A DNA stretch of 64,000 nucleotides. Source: Meandrina meandrites (Eukaryota; Cnidaria; Anthozoa; Scleractinia; Meandrinidae). Each line of letters opens with the position of its first letter. Within the stretch, counting starts at the first letter, position 1. Under the pieces are notes generated by a model. It was not told where the DNA came from. It searched no databases and worked only from the letters and a program-made list of their open reading frames with translations. The stretch is taken from assembly GCA_963693305.1 (NCBI GenBank), contig OY855904.1:15278996-15342995 (forward strand), written 5' to 3'. Both the position numbers and the translations under genes were made by a program. Positions 10,685 to 22,632 of the stretch are shown here, one piece after another.

Positions 10685-11013
10685 AGGGACCTTGCGAAAC
10701 TACGACGGCAACACTGATGACAACGTCGACTAAAAATGAATTTATATTTAACTTCACATTTTCGGAACAATCCTAATTTATCTAGTGCGTTCATTTCTCT
10801 CAGAACTTATCTCCAGCTCATGTAAGCCCATTATTAAATTCAAACTTGAAACATGAAAAATTCGTCGTCGTGGTTCACCTTCTCCAGACTATGCAAAATT
10901 TGGCCATTTCACGTCGTTGTTTTGCTGAGGACGACAAAGAAATGTACCAAAATTGGTAACGCGCGTGTAAAGCTATTGTACTGCTCATTAAGCCTTTTGC
11001 TTGGTGACGTTCT

Positions 11014-11046
<33 letters not shown>

Positions 11047-11068
11047 AGTGGTTTCGTAAGGTCCTTAA
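10685..11068. repeat. MITE with GGGACCTTGCGAAACTACGA-type ends
   Basis: The left end GGGACCTTGCGAAACTACGA is the imperfect inverted complement of the right end (GTGGTTTCGTAAGGTCC). The interior holds a CGTCGC-repeat (11012-11046) that creates poly-Arg and poly-Val pseudo-frames. About 384 bp, non-autonomous. Confidence 0.65.
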
Positions 11069-11136
11069 TGTCTTTCTTCAACTACTTGAAGGTCATAAAT
11101 AAAGAGAGTTTAAAGAAATTTTAAGCTCGTTAATTA

Positions 11137-11517
11137 TGAAATGTGAAAGATGAAATATTCAGCATGTCGCGCACGTGGGACCAAGAAAAGTTCCGAGTCC
11201 CCGACGGTAATGGAACCCATGACCTCCCACTGAGCTACGAAAACTCATGGTGAGCAAGACCATTTTGGTTCATATGTGATACGCGTCGTGCATACTGCTA
11301 GGCTTGGCTCGGCAGTGTCCTGCTGTATGATGATAAATAAACTAGTAAAATGGCCTTGCTCACCATATGAACCGTAGTAAAATGGCCTTGCATTGCTCAC
11401 CATGAGTTCTCGTAGTGAGTGAGTGGCTAGAATGGCCCCTCCTGGTGTTTGGGAGGTCAGAGTTTTTCTTTGTCCCACACTCGCAACATGCTGAATACTT
11501 TCGTCTTTCACATTTCA
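11137..11517. repeat. Two head-to-head tRNA-derived SINE-like copies
   Basis: The outer ends are inverted copies: GAAATGTGAAAGATGAAATA at left and its complement at right, continuing for about 55 bp. On the minus strand the left copy contains TAGCTCAGTGGGAGGTC and GGTTCC, resembling RNA polymerase III A and B boxes. The right copy is more degraded. They could also be the two arms of one foldback element. Confidence 0.5.
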
Positions 11518-11559
11518 TTCCTGTAGGTTAGTTTTTCAACAGTAAGGGTTTTTTTACAG

Positions 11560-11779
11560 GTATGTGAACTTTCATCAACGCCAAACTAAAACGAACAAAG
11601 TTCCTTTAAACAAGAAGTTCCACTATAAAAGGGTTGGCACCTCCCACATTTCACACCTTTCGGGCGGGAAATGCAAATTTTCACTCTTGCATTCATGGCA
11701 CGTTGCAGAGTCAAGCGTCCTGCAAATTAAATACGCCTCAAAACCTCATGAAACCAAAAGATACCCTTTACACAAGTAA
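11560..11779 (+). CDS. Possible terminal exon of TRAF-like gene 1
   Basis: A pyrimidine-rich acceptor (TTTTTTTACAG) precedes an open frame whose phase fits the donor at 10286: the split codon becomes Trp and the frame stays open for 72 residues to a TAA. The encoded sequence is basic (KTKTNKVPLNKKFHYKRVG) and not MATH-like. A frame of this size can occur by chance, so this is only a candidate for an end lacking the MATH domain. Confidence 0.2.
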
Positions 11780-12299
11780 AATATAACTTGTTAACGTTTT
11801 AGTATAGCATTCTCAACAAAAATGAAGCACATTTTATCAGCAACTGTCACGGAGAAAGCGCGGGTTGTTTGTCAGCTGTTTACGCTTTGATGGTTTATTG
11901 ACAACTGGGCGTGAGAATGGCCAGGCCAGGCCCCTTTTATACCGGAACTTCCTGTTTAAGTGCACTGTAATACACAAACCAGGCGCGCCACTTCAGATAT
12001 ATTATCTCAGTGCCATCAGTTCTAACCGTTTGGAAAATTAATATGTTTTCTATTTTGATGAAAGAATAACATCAAGCGAAGCTAATGGTAAGTGCGTAAA
12101 AAGGCTCAACGAAATTAATTCTCAAAGTGGTGTAGTTAGCCCCTTGCAAAATTGGTACGAAAATATTTTAGTGCAGGGAAAGTGCTGTTAGCCCCAATTT
12201 ATTAAAGGCAAATATTTTAATCGTTTGCACTTAAAGCTAGATGCACTTTTTATCGTAGTGTATACATTTTACTTTTTTACCCTTGAGTATCCATTTTAG
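11780..12299. other. Non-coding DNA
   Basis: Nothing recognised: no domain-bearing frame or clear repeat. Confidence 0.5.
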
Positions 12300-12521
12300 A
12301 GTTGCTTGAAAGTACATTCTGCTGTATTCTACTTTCTGACGGACCAAATTCCAAACTTATCTTACTTCGTACACAATCCCGTTAAAAGATTTTTTATTTT
12401 AATTGATAAATTAGAAGCATTAGGTTTGAACCCAGGAATAATAAGTAATCGTGGTGTGGTAAACCCTAAAATGGTGTTCCTCGTAGGACCGCTAGACGAA
12501 TTAAGAGTGGAATTTTTTTAA
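12300..12521 (+). other. Unrecognised open frame, possible terminal exon
   Basis: Preceded by a pyrimidine-rich AG (CATTTTAG) and open for 73 residues to TAA. The composition looks protein-like, with the runs FFILIDKLEALGLNPGIISN and VNPKMVFLVGPLDELRVEFF, but there is no ATG near its start and no family is recognised. Its phase does not fit the donor at 10286. It may be the 3' exon of an unseen gene or a relic of a mobile element. Confidence 0.25.
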
Positions 12522-12778
12522 AAACGAACCATTGGAGGAAGTCTTTAAGGGAAAATGAATCCCTTGTCTGCATCATCGGGTAATATATTGGGGAAAATCA
12601 AATGAGGCATTGCATTGTTCGGCAGTAGTGCATATGAATATATGCTTGGCTTGTAATTAAATAAGAGTCGAGTTTATGTTAGACCGATTTCGTAGCTAGT
12701 TTACGTTGGACTGTAATTTTAGTCTATGTTAGACTTTGTTGCATATCCTGGTGTAAAATACACCATGCACATCAATTT

Positions 12779-13014
12779 TGTTTTTCACGCAAGGTTGTTA
12801 TTTGTGTCCTTTGTTATTTGTTGACATTAGATGTTGGTTTTCACGCAAGATTGTTATTTGCGTCCTTTGTTATTTGTTGACATTAGATGTTGTTTTTCAC
12901 GCAAGATTGTTATTTGAGCCCTTTAATATATTTGTTGACATTCGATTTTTTTCACCGCAGGTGTTGGTTCTCACGCAAGATTGTTATTTGTGTCCTTTGT
13001 TATCTGTTGCCATT
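12779..13014 (+). repeat. 56-bp tandem repeat, about four copies
   Basis: TCACGCAAGATTGTTATTTG recurs at 12785, 12841, 12897 and 12971. The first intervals are exactly 56 bp and the last is 74 bp with extra sequence. Copies are 90% or more alike by eye. Confidence 0.85.
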
Positions 13015-13025
13015 TGCGTTTAAGA

Positions 13026-13265
13026 CCCAGTAGTACGGACAACTTTTTGTTTATCTTGTCTCGCAACAAATTTCGGTGTTGTAAGTTGCAACAACATGTT
13101 GAACAAAGTAGAACCGAGTTCTACTTTTTGCTACATTTTTTCAACTTGCAGCACTGGAATTTGTTGCGCGATAGCGGTAGCAATGCGGGCAACAACTCGT
13201 TTAACTTGCAATACAACAATGTTGCGAGACAAGTTGAACATTAGAATGTTGCCCGTATTACTGGG
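13026..13265. repeat. 240-bp MITE with CCCAGTARTACGGRCAAC ends
   Basis: The left end CCCAGTAGTACGGACAAC and the right end GTTGCCCGTATTACTGGG are inverted complements with two mismatches; inner arms share CTTGTCTCGCAACA. No clear target duplication. Confidence 0.7.
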
Positions 13266-13689
13266 CCTTTATGCCTTAAATTCTTTTTAGTATAATATGT
13301 TGATGTTCAAGTTTGTTTATCAGCGTATTTGGATCGGAGCGTTTATTTGATAGTTTGGGGTTCTCTGTGATGACCGGAAGAATAACGAATGTCAGTTGTC
13401 ATTCAGTAGTTCAGTCTTTAAGGTTCGGTCCAGATTCCTCAGCAATTTGTGCCAAAGTAAACGAATCACTCTGAATACACTGGTGCATTTTTTTCTCACA
13501 TGTTGTGTGCTGTTAGTCTATGTTAGACTATTAAAGTCTATGTTAGACTATTAATTTTATGGTGGTCTAGCTATGTGAGACCATGTTGGTCCCTGTTCTT
13601 TGCAGTCTATGTTAGACTGTGGCAATTCATTCTTCAATGAGACTATGTTAGTCCACGTCGCTCTCGGTCTTTATCAGACTGTTGATTTT

Positions 13690-16600
13690 TAATGTGGAAT
13701 TTCGGCCTCGCATTGTTCAATTTAGTGAATTTAGGCATTTCGTATCATTTTACCAGAAGGCCAAAACATAATGTTTCCTTCACACTTAAGTTTATTAGGA
13801 GAAGAAAACTTTGGGGCCTTAGAGGGGAGATTTAGATTCAGATTTCGCATAAAAGCAGATTAGCAAGAGTTTGCATGTAACACATAGAAATATGAGCATG
13901 ATTAAAGGGAGGTGATGATTATTTTTAAAAGATATGAAGACAACATGATCCAAAAAGAAACATCTGTGGGTATTTGGGAAGATTGTTCTTTCTTGCCAGT
14001 GTAAACCCTTGTTTTTGGGACATCATCACGACTTATGAATGTTGTTGTTGTTGTCATTACCGTTTCATTCGTCGATAGATTCTCATACGGTCTTTCCCAA
14101 ATCGTCAAGGGACTGTGTAGACATAATACATGCACATCGAGTCTACTAATATGACCCAATTTAGTCAAAATTTTATTTTGGTCATTATCTTAAAACTTCA
14201 TTTCCCTTCATGTTTGTAAGTGGATTGCAGCAGAATGTACTTCAAAGCTCCTTGTCATTACAAAGTCGTGCGTGCACGTCATGGGAAGATATAGGTGCTG
14301 GAAATCATATCGAGATATGTATTCTCCCCACTAGTACGGTGGGAAATGCATGGAGAACAGTTAAAAGAATGTGTATGTTGAAGTCAAGGTGACTCTAGAT
14401 CTGCTAGGTTATACGTCAAAAATCATTTTTTGAATAGTATCATTAATTTTAAACTATTGAACTTTTTTATTCTAATTAGCATGTTATTATAACTTAAATT
14501 TAAGGGCGTGTTAAATGCATCAGAAGTAAAAAGAAACTTTATTATTCATCACTTTTAGTAGAAAAAATACATATTAAAATGAAGTAGAGTGATTTTACTA
14601 ACACCGTGAAATAGTTATTACACATTTAAGGTGGTATTAGACACTAATTCTATTGTTTTGTTTTGTTTTTAGTTTTGACTATAACGCACTAACTGTTAGA
14701 TATTGTTTCACGGGTTAAATGAAATCACTCCAGCACAGGAAACGGTGCTCTATTTTACACACCTGAAAATATCGAACGCCTTTTGAAGTTTTTAACCTTT
14801 TGAGTTTCTTATTTTCTATTTGAAAAATACCGCATGATATTGATATTGATATTGAGTGTTTTTTTTTTGTTTTCGTTTTTTTGTGAAGTTTTTATATTGT
14901 TTAATCACATGTGACTTGAATTGATTATGCGTTTTTGTAATTCTAAGTGTACGCGTTTAACTCTTTCTTTTTAAGATAGACCTTTAGCTGATTCCTTTTT
15001 TGTTCCGTATTTTTAACGACATTTTACCGGTAATAGTATCTAGTTTATTAGGCTTTAAATAGGAAACTTTTTATTGGAGGGTCTGAATGTGAAATACTAA
15101 ATGTCAACTGTCAGCAGAAGTTTGGGTCCCTTGTCCCTTGGCAGTACGGCCGTGGTGTTAAGCCGGATCAGTTGTCGTTTTCAACTTGGGTAAGTTTTCA
15201 GTTCTTGGTTAAAATCTTGGTCATTCGTCACTTTCGCAATGTCAGTTGCCATTTAACCCCGTCAGACCTTTAGGAATAGTCATGTTTGCATGGCTGTGCG
15301 GAAAAAGCTGTCTGCTTGGTGAACAATCTATTTTAAGTGCTTTTTATATTATATTGTGCATATTTTATCGTAATTTTTTGATATCGAATGGTGTGTGCTG
15401 TTCGTTTATATGTAATAGGACTAAATGCTGTCCAATTTAGGAAATAATTGGCGCCCAGCTGTCAAGTTGGATGTGTCTTGTATTCAGCAGTTGTATAACG
15501 AGCTCGAGGTTTCTATTGGCTGATAGTTGATGATGACCAAACTCCCGAGCCAAATATCAGAGTCGATAGAAATCGAGAGCTAGCAGTCTAATAATTATAA
15601 TTAAACACAAAGAATATCGATACAACTGTTTTATTGACGGTTTTGTTTTGCTTGCTTGTTTGTTTGTTGCTCTGAGGGCCTCCTGTCGATCAATAGTAGG
15701 TGCCTATTAAGCCAATCAGATTGCGAGTTTGGCACAAACAGCAGCATTAATTTTGTGCCAGCAGTTTGGTAAGTAAATCATTTATGATTTAATATTTAGG
15801 GTAGACTGATTAAGGGCAGCTCGTTACCTGCCAAACAGGTACCCCACGAGCAACTTTCAACCGCAGGGAATCTTTAGTGCATGAGGAGACAAATGTGCAG
15901 CTTCAAATTTACTGCACTCGTTATGATAACTGGAATCCACCGTACGGAAAAAGATGGGGGCTGTACATCTTTTAACAATACCTTGCGAACCTAACACAGC
16001 CAATAGGGCACAGAAATGTATTTTTATTTTTTTTTACAAAATTTGTCCCTGTACTAACAGCATTGTTCAGCTGGGTTTAAAGAATGAATGAAATTTTAGA
16101 ACTTTTCTGTCTTTTTATGAGTGTTTTCAGGATTTACGTCCGCTACGAATTATCGGTAAATGCCAGTCGCCATTTTTTTTTGGTACGGTGGATTTGTTTT
16201 GATAAATCGCAAGGGTGCAAAAAGATTACATTGAAACCTCGGTATAAGGGGACTGGGGAAATGCGTTCGTTGTAAGGGTGGCTCGTTATACTGGAGTTCT
16301 TTTCCATTACTGGCATTTTGCCGTTAGTAACTTTGGCCAGGCTGAATATCTTTCTTTATAAAGGGGACCTCATTATAAAATGGGATCCCGCTGCATATTT
16401 TGATTGGTGAGTGGTGTTTCGCAGATTTTGACCAATCTGTTTTGCACCGCCAAAGCTATCGGGCGCAGGTTGCACCTAAAATTGCGAAGCTTTTTATATA
16501 TCTTACAATTGTTTGCGTTTCACTGGTTTTGGTGGTAAAATAAAGATTTCAATCACTTTCTTGTTAATGTATAACTAGCGAAACAGCCAATGCTTATTTT

Positions 16601-18520
16601 CTACGCTTCTATCAAGCACAATATAAGTTGCTTACAAATATCCTCTATTTTATTGTGCATTCGTAATCAAAGATGTCAAATCTGTGCCATATTTACGCTA
16701 AACTCTTATGTGTGGTTATTGGTAGTAGTAAGCCAAGTACATTTAAACATAACAGTTACTGCTAACAGCTAGAATAAATTGGTAATTCAAACAAGATGTC
16801 GCGTATAGAATCTGACTGTAAAGGAAGAAAAAATAAAGTTGTGCTGGGAGAACGACGACAGTGTATTTTAATTAACCGTAATACAATAGAATTAGACAAA
16901 AGAGTATGTGTAACAGTAGAAATTTCTTGTAGTAATGGAATATTTTTGCTTGGAATTAAAATATATTTAGTCGAAAAGTTCGTTCCCGAGTGGATTTTTT
17001 TTTGGAGGGAGGGGAGGGGGAGGGGCGGTGGAGCGTGAAGCAATCTCTGTCAAAGAAATGCGCAGCTACGTTGTCATAGCAAGCAGCAAATTCACTATTT
17101 TTGTGACAATAAATCGGCCAAGAAGTCTTTAGAGGCGATATGTAGAGGATGGCCTGAAAGTGGTACACTGTGCTTATTTAATGTTTTTTGAAAGCGTTGA
17201 CAAACAGACTGAAAACTGAAAGCCTGAATTTTGTAAATGGAAGAAACGAACTCCCACTGAAAACAACCATTATTCCAATCGGTATTTCTTGACGTAGTAT
17301 TTCAAAGTATATGAATGATAAATTCTGCGCAATTTTTGCACCTGGGTCCAGTAAACGGTTTCCAATAGTTCAGTCATTACCCAGTGGATAGAGTAGTCAG
17401 GTTTTTTAAGCGAACGGTCGCAGACTGACTTAACGTTTCTGAGAAAAGAGCACACGTTCTAGCTACATCCTAAAGGTAATGGGCGCCAAAACAGAATGTA
17501 GGGAGATGAGCAAAATTAACGTAGTGGCCGTAAGCAATTCACGCACGGACGAAAAATATAACGAATCACGGATCACGGATATTGAAATTTCATTTTCCCG
17601 AATCACGAAAATAAGTACTCTTTTATCCTGTTCTTACGCTACAAATACATGTAGTGTTTGAAGAAATCAAAATTGATTAAGAAATTACGAAAATAAGAAA
17701 GAAACATACTCTTTTATCCTGTTCTTACTCTACAAAGAGTGTTTGACGTTACGATAATTATACGGAGATCACATTTGAGGTCTCGCGTCTCAAAATCATG
17801 CAAAATAAAGTCAATAAAGTGGTGAAATCACGAATATCGATTATTAATTCAAGCTCTTCACGTGTCACGCAAAACCTTCTGGTCACGGGTCACGAAGAAT
17901 AAATTTATTAAATTCACGTTTCACGGAAAATAAAATCAGCTAATCACGCGTCACGAGAATACTCCTGTACGACCCTCTATTTAGGGGGTTCTGGGGGATG
18001 TTTTTCAAGGAAATTTTTATATTTGGGTCCCCAAAAATGCTGGAAATGCGTCTAAAACGGCTACCATTTTAGAATTACGCAATTTACACTGATTAAACAT
18101 TTCAAGTATCAAAGGCATTATGACCGGCACAAATCTCCAGCATGGAGTTCGTTAACCCTTTCTGTCTTGGCTTAAGGCGGGGGTAAACCTGAAGCACGCT
18201 TTTCCACCGCTTAACTTGGGTATATCTCGTTCGCGTTTCAAGCATTCCCAAAACCCTCTGCTCATTTCACAAAGCTATGTTTAGCGGTGTTTTGTAAATT
18301 TTTGGGTGATTTTTGGGGATGTTTGAGAAGAGATTGTTTTTCTCAAAGGATTAGTAAAATTTGGAGAAATAAGAAATATGAAAGATTTAATGTGATTTTA
18401 AATTTAGAATTTTAAGTTAAAATTAGTAGATGGACATCCAAACAGTCCCCTGACAACCTGGGGTGCTCTTGCGTTGGGGTCAACTGTCTGGTGGTGTTCC
18501 AAAAATAATTTTCCTTCTTC
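13690..18520. other. Non-coding DNA with low-complexity patches
   Basis: No supported gene. Noted: a GATATT triplet at 14837-14855, a ~170-bp patch at 16220-16395 built on CTCGTTATA/CATTATAA phrases (an old repeat), and a purine-rich strip at 17000-17035. Frames longer than 60 codons here lack motifs and splice context. Confidence 0.5.
17530..17960. repeat. TCACG-rich degenerate repeat with an internal duplication
   Basis: ATCACG or TCACG occurs more than a dozen times at irregular intervals. Inside, CTCTTTTATCCTGTTCTTAC occurs at 17618 and again at 17710, a direct duplication of about 40 bp. Confidence 0.55.
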
Positions 18521-18524
18521 TATC

Positions 18525-18650
18525 CCTTTTTAGTGCAGAATGCACTATTGGAATGGTTAGGGGGCTGTCGTCCGTGATCAGCCCCTATGGAGCTATGTCG
18601 TAAAGTTTAATAGTCAATTAATTAATTAATTATTCTTGTATATCGCAAAG
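18525..18650 (+). repeat. Dispersed repeat, copy 1
   Basis: TTTTTAGTGCAGAATGCACT followed by a TGGTTAG..GTCGTCC phrase and an ATTA-rich tail matches 49155-49320. The 5' part holds the palindrome GTGCAGAATGCAC. Confidence 0.6.
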
Positions 18651-18890
18651 GTTTAAATTTGTTTTAGTGCACCGTGTTCTGTCCTTGTGGTACTATTCTT
18701 TGTAGAACAAATAGGTTTGCCTTAAACGCATGCGCAGAAGATCAGTTTTGTGGAAGATACCACTGTAATTTTCTGCTGTTTTCAAACTGATTGATTCTCT
18801 TCTGTGCCTTGTTTATTTCTTGTTTTCTTTGGCCTTAAGAACGAGACCAAAACGCTTAAATTTAATCGGAAATGTTCGTAACTAATAATA

Positions 18891-18974
<84 letters not shown>
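18891..18974 (+). repeat. (TAA)n microsatellite, first of two
   Basis: About 28 uninterrupted TAA units. It creates a spurious poly-Ile frame on the minus strand. Confidence 0.98.
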
Positions 18975-18975
<1 letters not shown>

Positions 18976-19025
18976 AAAACTTTATTGAGCACTTTTCATA
19001 CAAACTTGAATCTTAGGTGTATGTG

Positions 19026-19026
<1 letters not shown>

Positions 19027-19112
<86 letters not shown>
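19027..19112 (+). repeat. (TAA)n microsatellite, second of two
   Basis: About 28 TAA units in the same orientation as the first and 52 bp from it. It creates a spurious poly-Asn frame. Confidence 0.98.
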
Positions 19113-19113
<1 letters not shown>

Positions 19114-19569
19114 GCATTTCGGACAGTATATCCACAGAGTGGCTCTTCGCCTGCCTGATGCTAACTAAAGTATCTAAAAAAGTATCTAAAAATTTATATC
19201 TATATGTAAACGAGATAAAATTGTATTGGACGTATGTTAATTAAACTAACTTAAATAAACTGACTTCATTATATGTACTAATTATGTGAATTAAAATATA
19301 TATGTATAGGAAGAATAACTTAAGATATACTAAAATAAATAAATGAATAGATAAATAATTAAAATTATTCCAGAAGTTCTAAAGCTCTCTTAAAAATAAT
19401 GTTTCTGGTGTCTTTACAAAATTTACTTTAGTCTTGGCAGCACCTCACGCTGCTGGGCAACTTGTTAAATAAACTTGCAGTTTGGTCCTGCAGAGTATTA
19501 TTAATTAAGGATCTCTCTAACTGAATGCTGTTACTAGATCTTAAGCATCTTTCGTGTTGAAATACAACT

Positions 19570-21110
19570 CAGCGGCGCGTTCTTGACACCCGCAAAATAC
19601 GTCTTTGTCACGGTTTCGAATAGAGTAGAAATAAAGTTGCCACTTTCTTCGGGTCTCCGCCAGGTTTCAATATTTGCATTGATGGATAGTGTAAAATACA
19701 GCGTGTTGTACTTGCATACTAAACTGTCTGTTGTTGGGGTGCAAGATCAAGTTTGCGTGTTGTTGGATTAAAAAGTTTGAGTGACACGATGTCGTGGAAT
19801 GTTTTGTCACGTAAGTAAAAATGTTTAAAGTAAGCACCTCCATTTGTTCGGTGACACTTTTGGTTTGTTATGTAATGAAAGATTGCTGATTCGCCGTTCA
19901 GTCAGGGTTCATTTAGATCCGGGTCTTGCTCCTTTCACTTATTGAGAATTACAACATGTTAACATCTTTAATCGACTCATATGTTAATAAATCGGTATAT
20001 ATGAAATGGTTTTGCTGTTAAAATCAAATCAACTGCGATCAATAACGGCAACAGAATAAGGACGTGCCGTTCCGTGACAATTTGATAATTAAATTAGTTC
20101 TTATTTTTCAGTTTCATAATCAAATATGCAAACATTTGGCGCAAATTTCCTAAGAAATAGGGAGCAAATCCTCAAGCTGTAATGGACTTTGAAAACCTTC
20201 CAAAGAGATGGTTTTAGTTTCGACTCGTTTAAAAAAATAGCTTGTTACGTGAGAAATACAAAAGTATCACGTTACACACGTTTACGACAAAAACAGAAGT
20301 ATCATGTTACAGTGTTTTTCATTAAAACAAACGTCTCATGTTACAAACAAACAAAAGTACGCTTCTGAGTAAATAATTGTTTCAATTTGGCGATTTGTTA
20401 ACACCCACAAAATGACGTGTTTCGAATAGAGTAGAATTACATTGTTGCTTCCTTCCAGGTTGTCACGTGTCAATCTTTTGCATTGATTAATTTTTCACAA
20501 AAAAGAAAAGATTACAGCCCATAGACGTGGAAACTTCCCAATTATTGTTGGAGACTCCGTGGCGCCCACTGAAAACCGCAATTAATTTAATTAGTCGTGT
20601 AGGCGTCTTGATCATAAGCGTTGATGTTTCACGCATTTAATAAATCTAAAGCGGCAACAGAATAAGAACTTGTCATTCCGTGACAATTTAATAATTGAAT
20701 CAGGTTTTGTTTTCAATTGCATGAAAATTTACCTTTTGAACGAAACAAATCTTTGTTGAAAGAGTTCTGACGTACACGCTTAAACATACATGCGCTATTA
20801 ATTCTCTCCTACTACTCAAAATCAAATATCCAACAGTCTGAAAACGTTTCTCAAAAAAAATAACTCTTGCACGCATTGCGTGCCTATGTTTTAAATTAGT
20901 TCCTCTTGTTCCGAATGTAAATAAGACAACTTGTGGGATGAAGTCGTGATATAATATTGTTTCCTCTCAAGATTATTCTTGAAACCAAAAGTATCATTAC
21001 GTTCCTTTGTAAGCAAAACACAGAAACTGTATTATGCTAAAAATGTTTGCAAGAAAGAACTCTCCAGTATCATATTGTCAGCCTTTGCAAGAAAAACAAA
21101 AGTATCATAT
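19570..21110 (+). repeat. Diverged tandem duplication of non-coding DNA
   Basis: Three blocks recur in order: TTTCGAATAGAGTAGAA at about 19612 and 20422; CGGCAACAGAATAAG at about 20047 and 20652; AAGTATCA..TTAC phrases at 20265, 20303 and again at 20989, 21099. The unit is roughly 0.6-0.8 kb with indels. No gene seen inside. Confidence 0.55.
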
Positions 21111-21888
21111 TACATTCACAGCTGTTGTGGCAGCGCGCGTAAGTTTATCGGTAGCCGTGCGATGTCGCGAACCCTCGCTCAGAATTCAAAAGAATTAGTA
21201 AATATTTTTAAAATGAACTGGTTAGCTGCCTAAAACTAATGCAATCTAACTATAAATCAGTTAGTACAGCACAAGAAATGTATTCGATTGATTCACCTCG
21301 AAACCTTTGATGTCAACACGCGCGGCTGACTTTTATTCTTATTATATTTTGCACATTTACGAACTTTGATTTTCTTCTGTAGAACACAACTATTCTTGAA
21401 AGAGAAATTTACTTTTATTGTTTAATCTTCGGATTGACTCTCTGAGGACAGTGCCCTTTTTTTCCGTTCCATTACAAAACTTGCGCGTGTAAAACGGTCA
21501 ATTTTTATCCGAACCGTTCCAGCGTTTTCGCTCGTGTAATTTATCCAGAGCGAGAGAAGGGAGGAGAGAGACCTTTGAAACGAGGTTGGGTCTGCCTGTG
21601 ATCGCACAAGAACGGACAAATGACGAACTCAATGCAAATGTATAAAACGGACTCAACATTTCAACGTGTCATATACCCTGAGGAGGGCAGGAATGCCGAA
21701 ACGTTGGTAAACCGCCGAACTTTAATAGTCATTTAATAAAAGAGGAAAGATTTTTCGCTCGACGGTTCGGTGTCGTCATGACGCCATTTTCAAGAGACTA
21801 GTAAATTACATTCAAAATCAATAAAAGCTAGAAAATAGGCATAATTACAATGAACCGGCTAAACAAACACCTTGACGCTAATGGAATA

Positions 21889-22152
21889 TCATTGCACATT
21901 TAGTGCTGGTTTGAGCATGCGAATGTAAAGCATTTCCTTTATAAGGCAATCAAATTTGTTGCTACATTTCGCGATGACATAAAATTGATCGATGAAGCGC
22001 TCAGGCATTTCACTATTGTGTTTTAGGTCATTAGACATGATTACAGTGTAGTGTTTATAAATAGAGGATGACTTTCTAACATGCCCTAATACGCGCTCGT
22101 GTAAGTGGCCTGGCGTGTACCCCACATATATCCTGCATCGCACAGGTTGCAT
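21889..22152 (-). pseudogene. GIY-YIG endonuclease domain of Penelope-like element
   Basis: An 87-residue frame: YVGYTPGHLHERVLGHV is the GIY-YIG core as found in Penelope elements, followed by SSSIYKHY and the family-typical ending KCSNKFDCLIKEMLYIRMLKPALNVQ in two stretches. The conserved Cys-rich lead (RFKCNLCDAGY) is present just upstream in another frame, so a one-base shift breaks it near 22135. By family, this nuclease nicks target DNA for insertion. Confidence 0.85.
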
Positions 22153-22262
22153 TTAAATCTGTAGATAAGCATTGTTGGTTTACAACAGCTGGGCTCGAGC
22201 TTAGCCCTAAGGGCTTTCAAACACTGGTTGAGCAGTCACGTTCAATTTCGAAATTAGATTGT

Positions 22263-22484
22263 TCAGTTGTTGTTTAACATTATTAGCTGAAGACTGGTCC
22301 TTGATGCATCTGATGAAAGGCAGGGCTCCTGGATTGACACCATTCTCTCAACGATATGCTTGATTGTAGTTTCAACCAGCTGCTTTGGGTACTTCAACTT
22401 GTCAAATACCCCTCTAAGACGGTCACATTCCTCGGAGAAGACTAAATGACTAGTTAGAAAACAATCGATAGGAGCGATCCACAA
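22263..22484 (-). pseudogene. RT-to-endonuclease linker of Penelope-like element
   Basis: A 73-residue frame with FSEECDRLRGVFDKLKYPKQ, a phrase typical of the region after the RT core in Penelope elements, then unrelated residues to a stop. It precedes the GIY-YIG part in the same orientation. Confidence 0.6.
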
Positions 22485-22494
22485 GGGTGCTAAT

Positions 22495-22632
22495 GAGGCT
22501 GCCTTGTACCTATACTACGAGCAGTCCCTATTTATTTTTGCAGTCTCATTTTCACGCGGGCATTTATTTTTCGCTCCACCCTCGACGAACTGCAAAAATA
22601 AATAGGGACTTCTCATAGTCTACTTGTACCTA
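22495..22632. repeat. Foldback MITE, perfect 20-bp arms
   Basis: GTCCCTATTTATTTTTGCAG and its exact complement CTGCAAAAATAAATAGGGAC face each other about 50 bp apart; outer TAGACTATGAG-like sequence extends the arms imperfectly. Confidence 0.8.

Larger units (their letters stand above)
12671..13681. repeat. Cluster of the palindrome AGTCTATGTTAGACT
   Basis: Exact copies at 12721-12735, 13515-13529, 13535-13549 and 13604-13618; near copies at about 12671, 12698, 13565, 13583, 13639 and 13667. Each is a 6-bp inverted repeat around a 3-base centre. Spacing is 20-35 bp within groups. Confidence 0.75.
21640..22490 (-). mobile_element. Penelope-like element remnant
   Basis: Minus-strand fragments give the C-terminal part of Penelope-type reverse transcriptase and a GIY-YIG endonuclease, followed by a 3' region with CGAACCGTCGAGCG and a hammerhead-like core on the other strand. 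The 5' part, including the catalytic RT, is missing. Frame breaks separate the fragments. Confidence 0.8.

Noticed and set aside
10853..11081. Poly-Arg and poly-Val-Ala frames
   Set aside because: They are produced by the CGTCGC repeat inside a MITE.
12779..13681. CRISPR-like array of regularly spaced repeats
   Set aside because: The repeats are direct tandem units or variable palindromes without unique uniform spacers, in an animal-type genome.
18782..19244. Frames with poly-Ile and poly-Asn
   Set aside because: They are translations of the TAA microsatellites.
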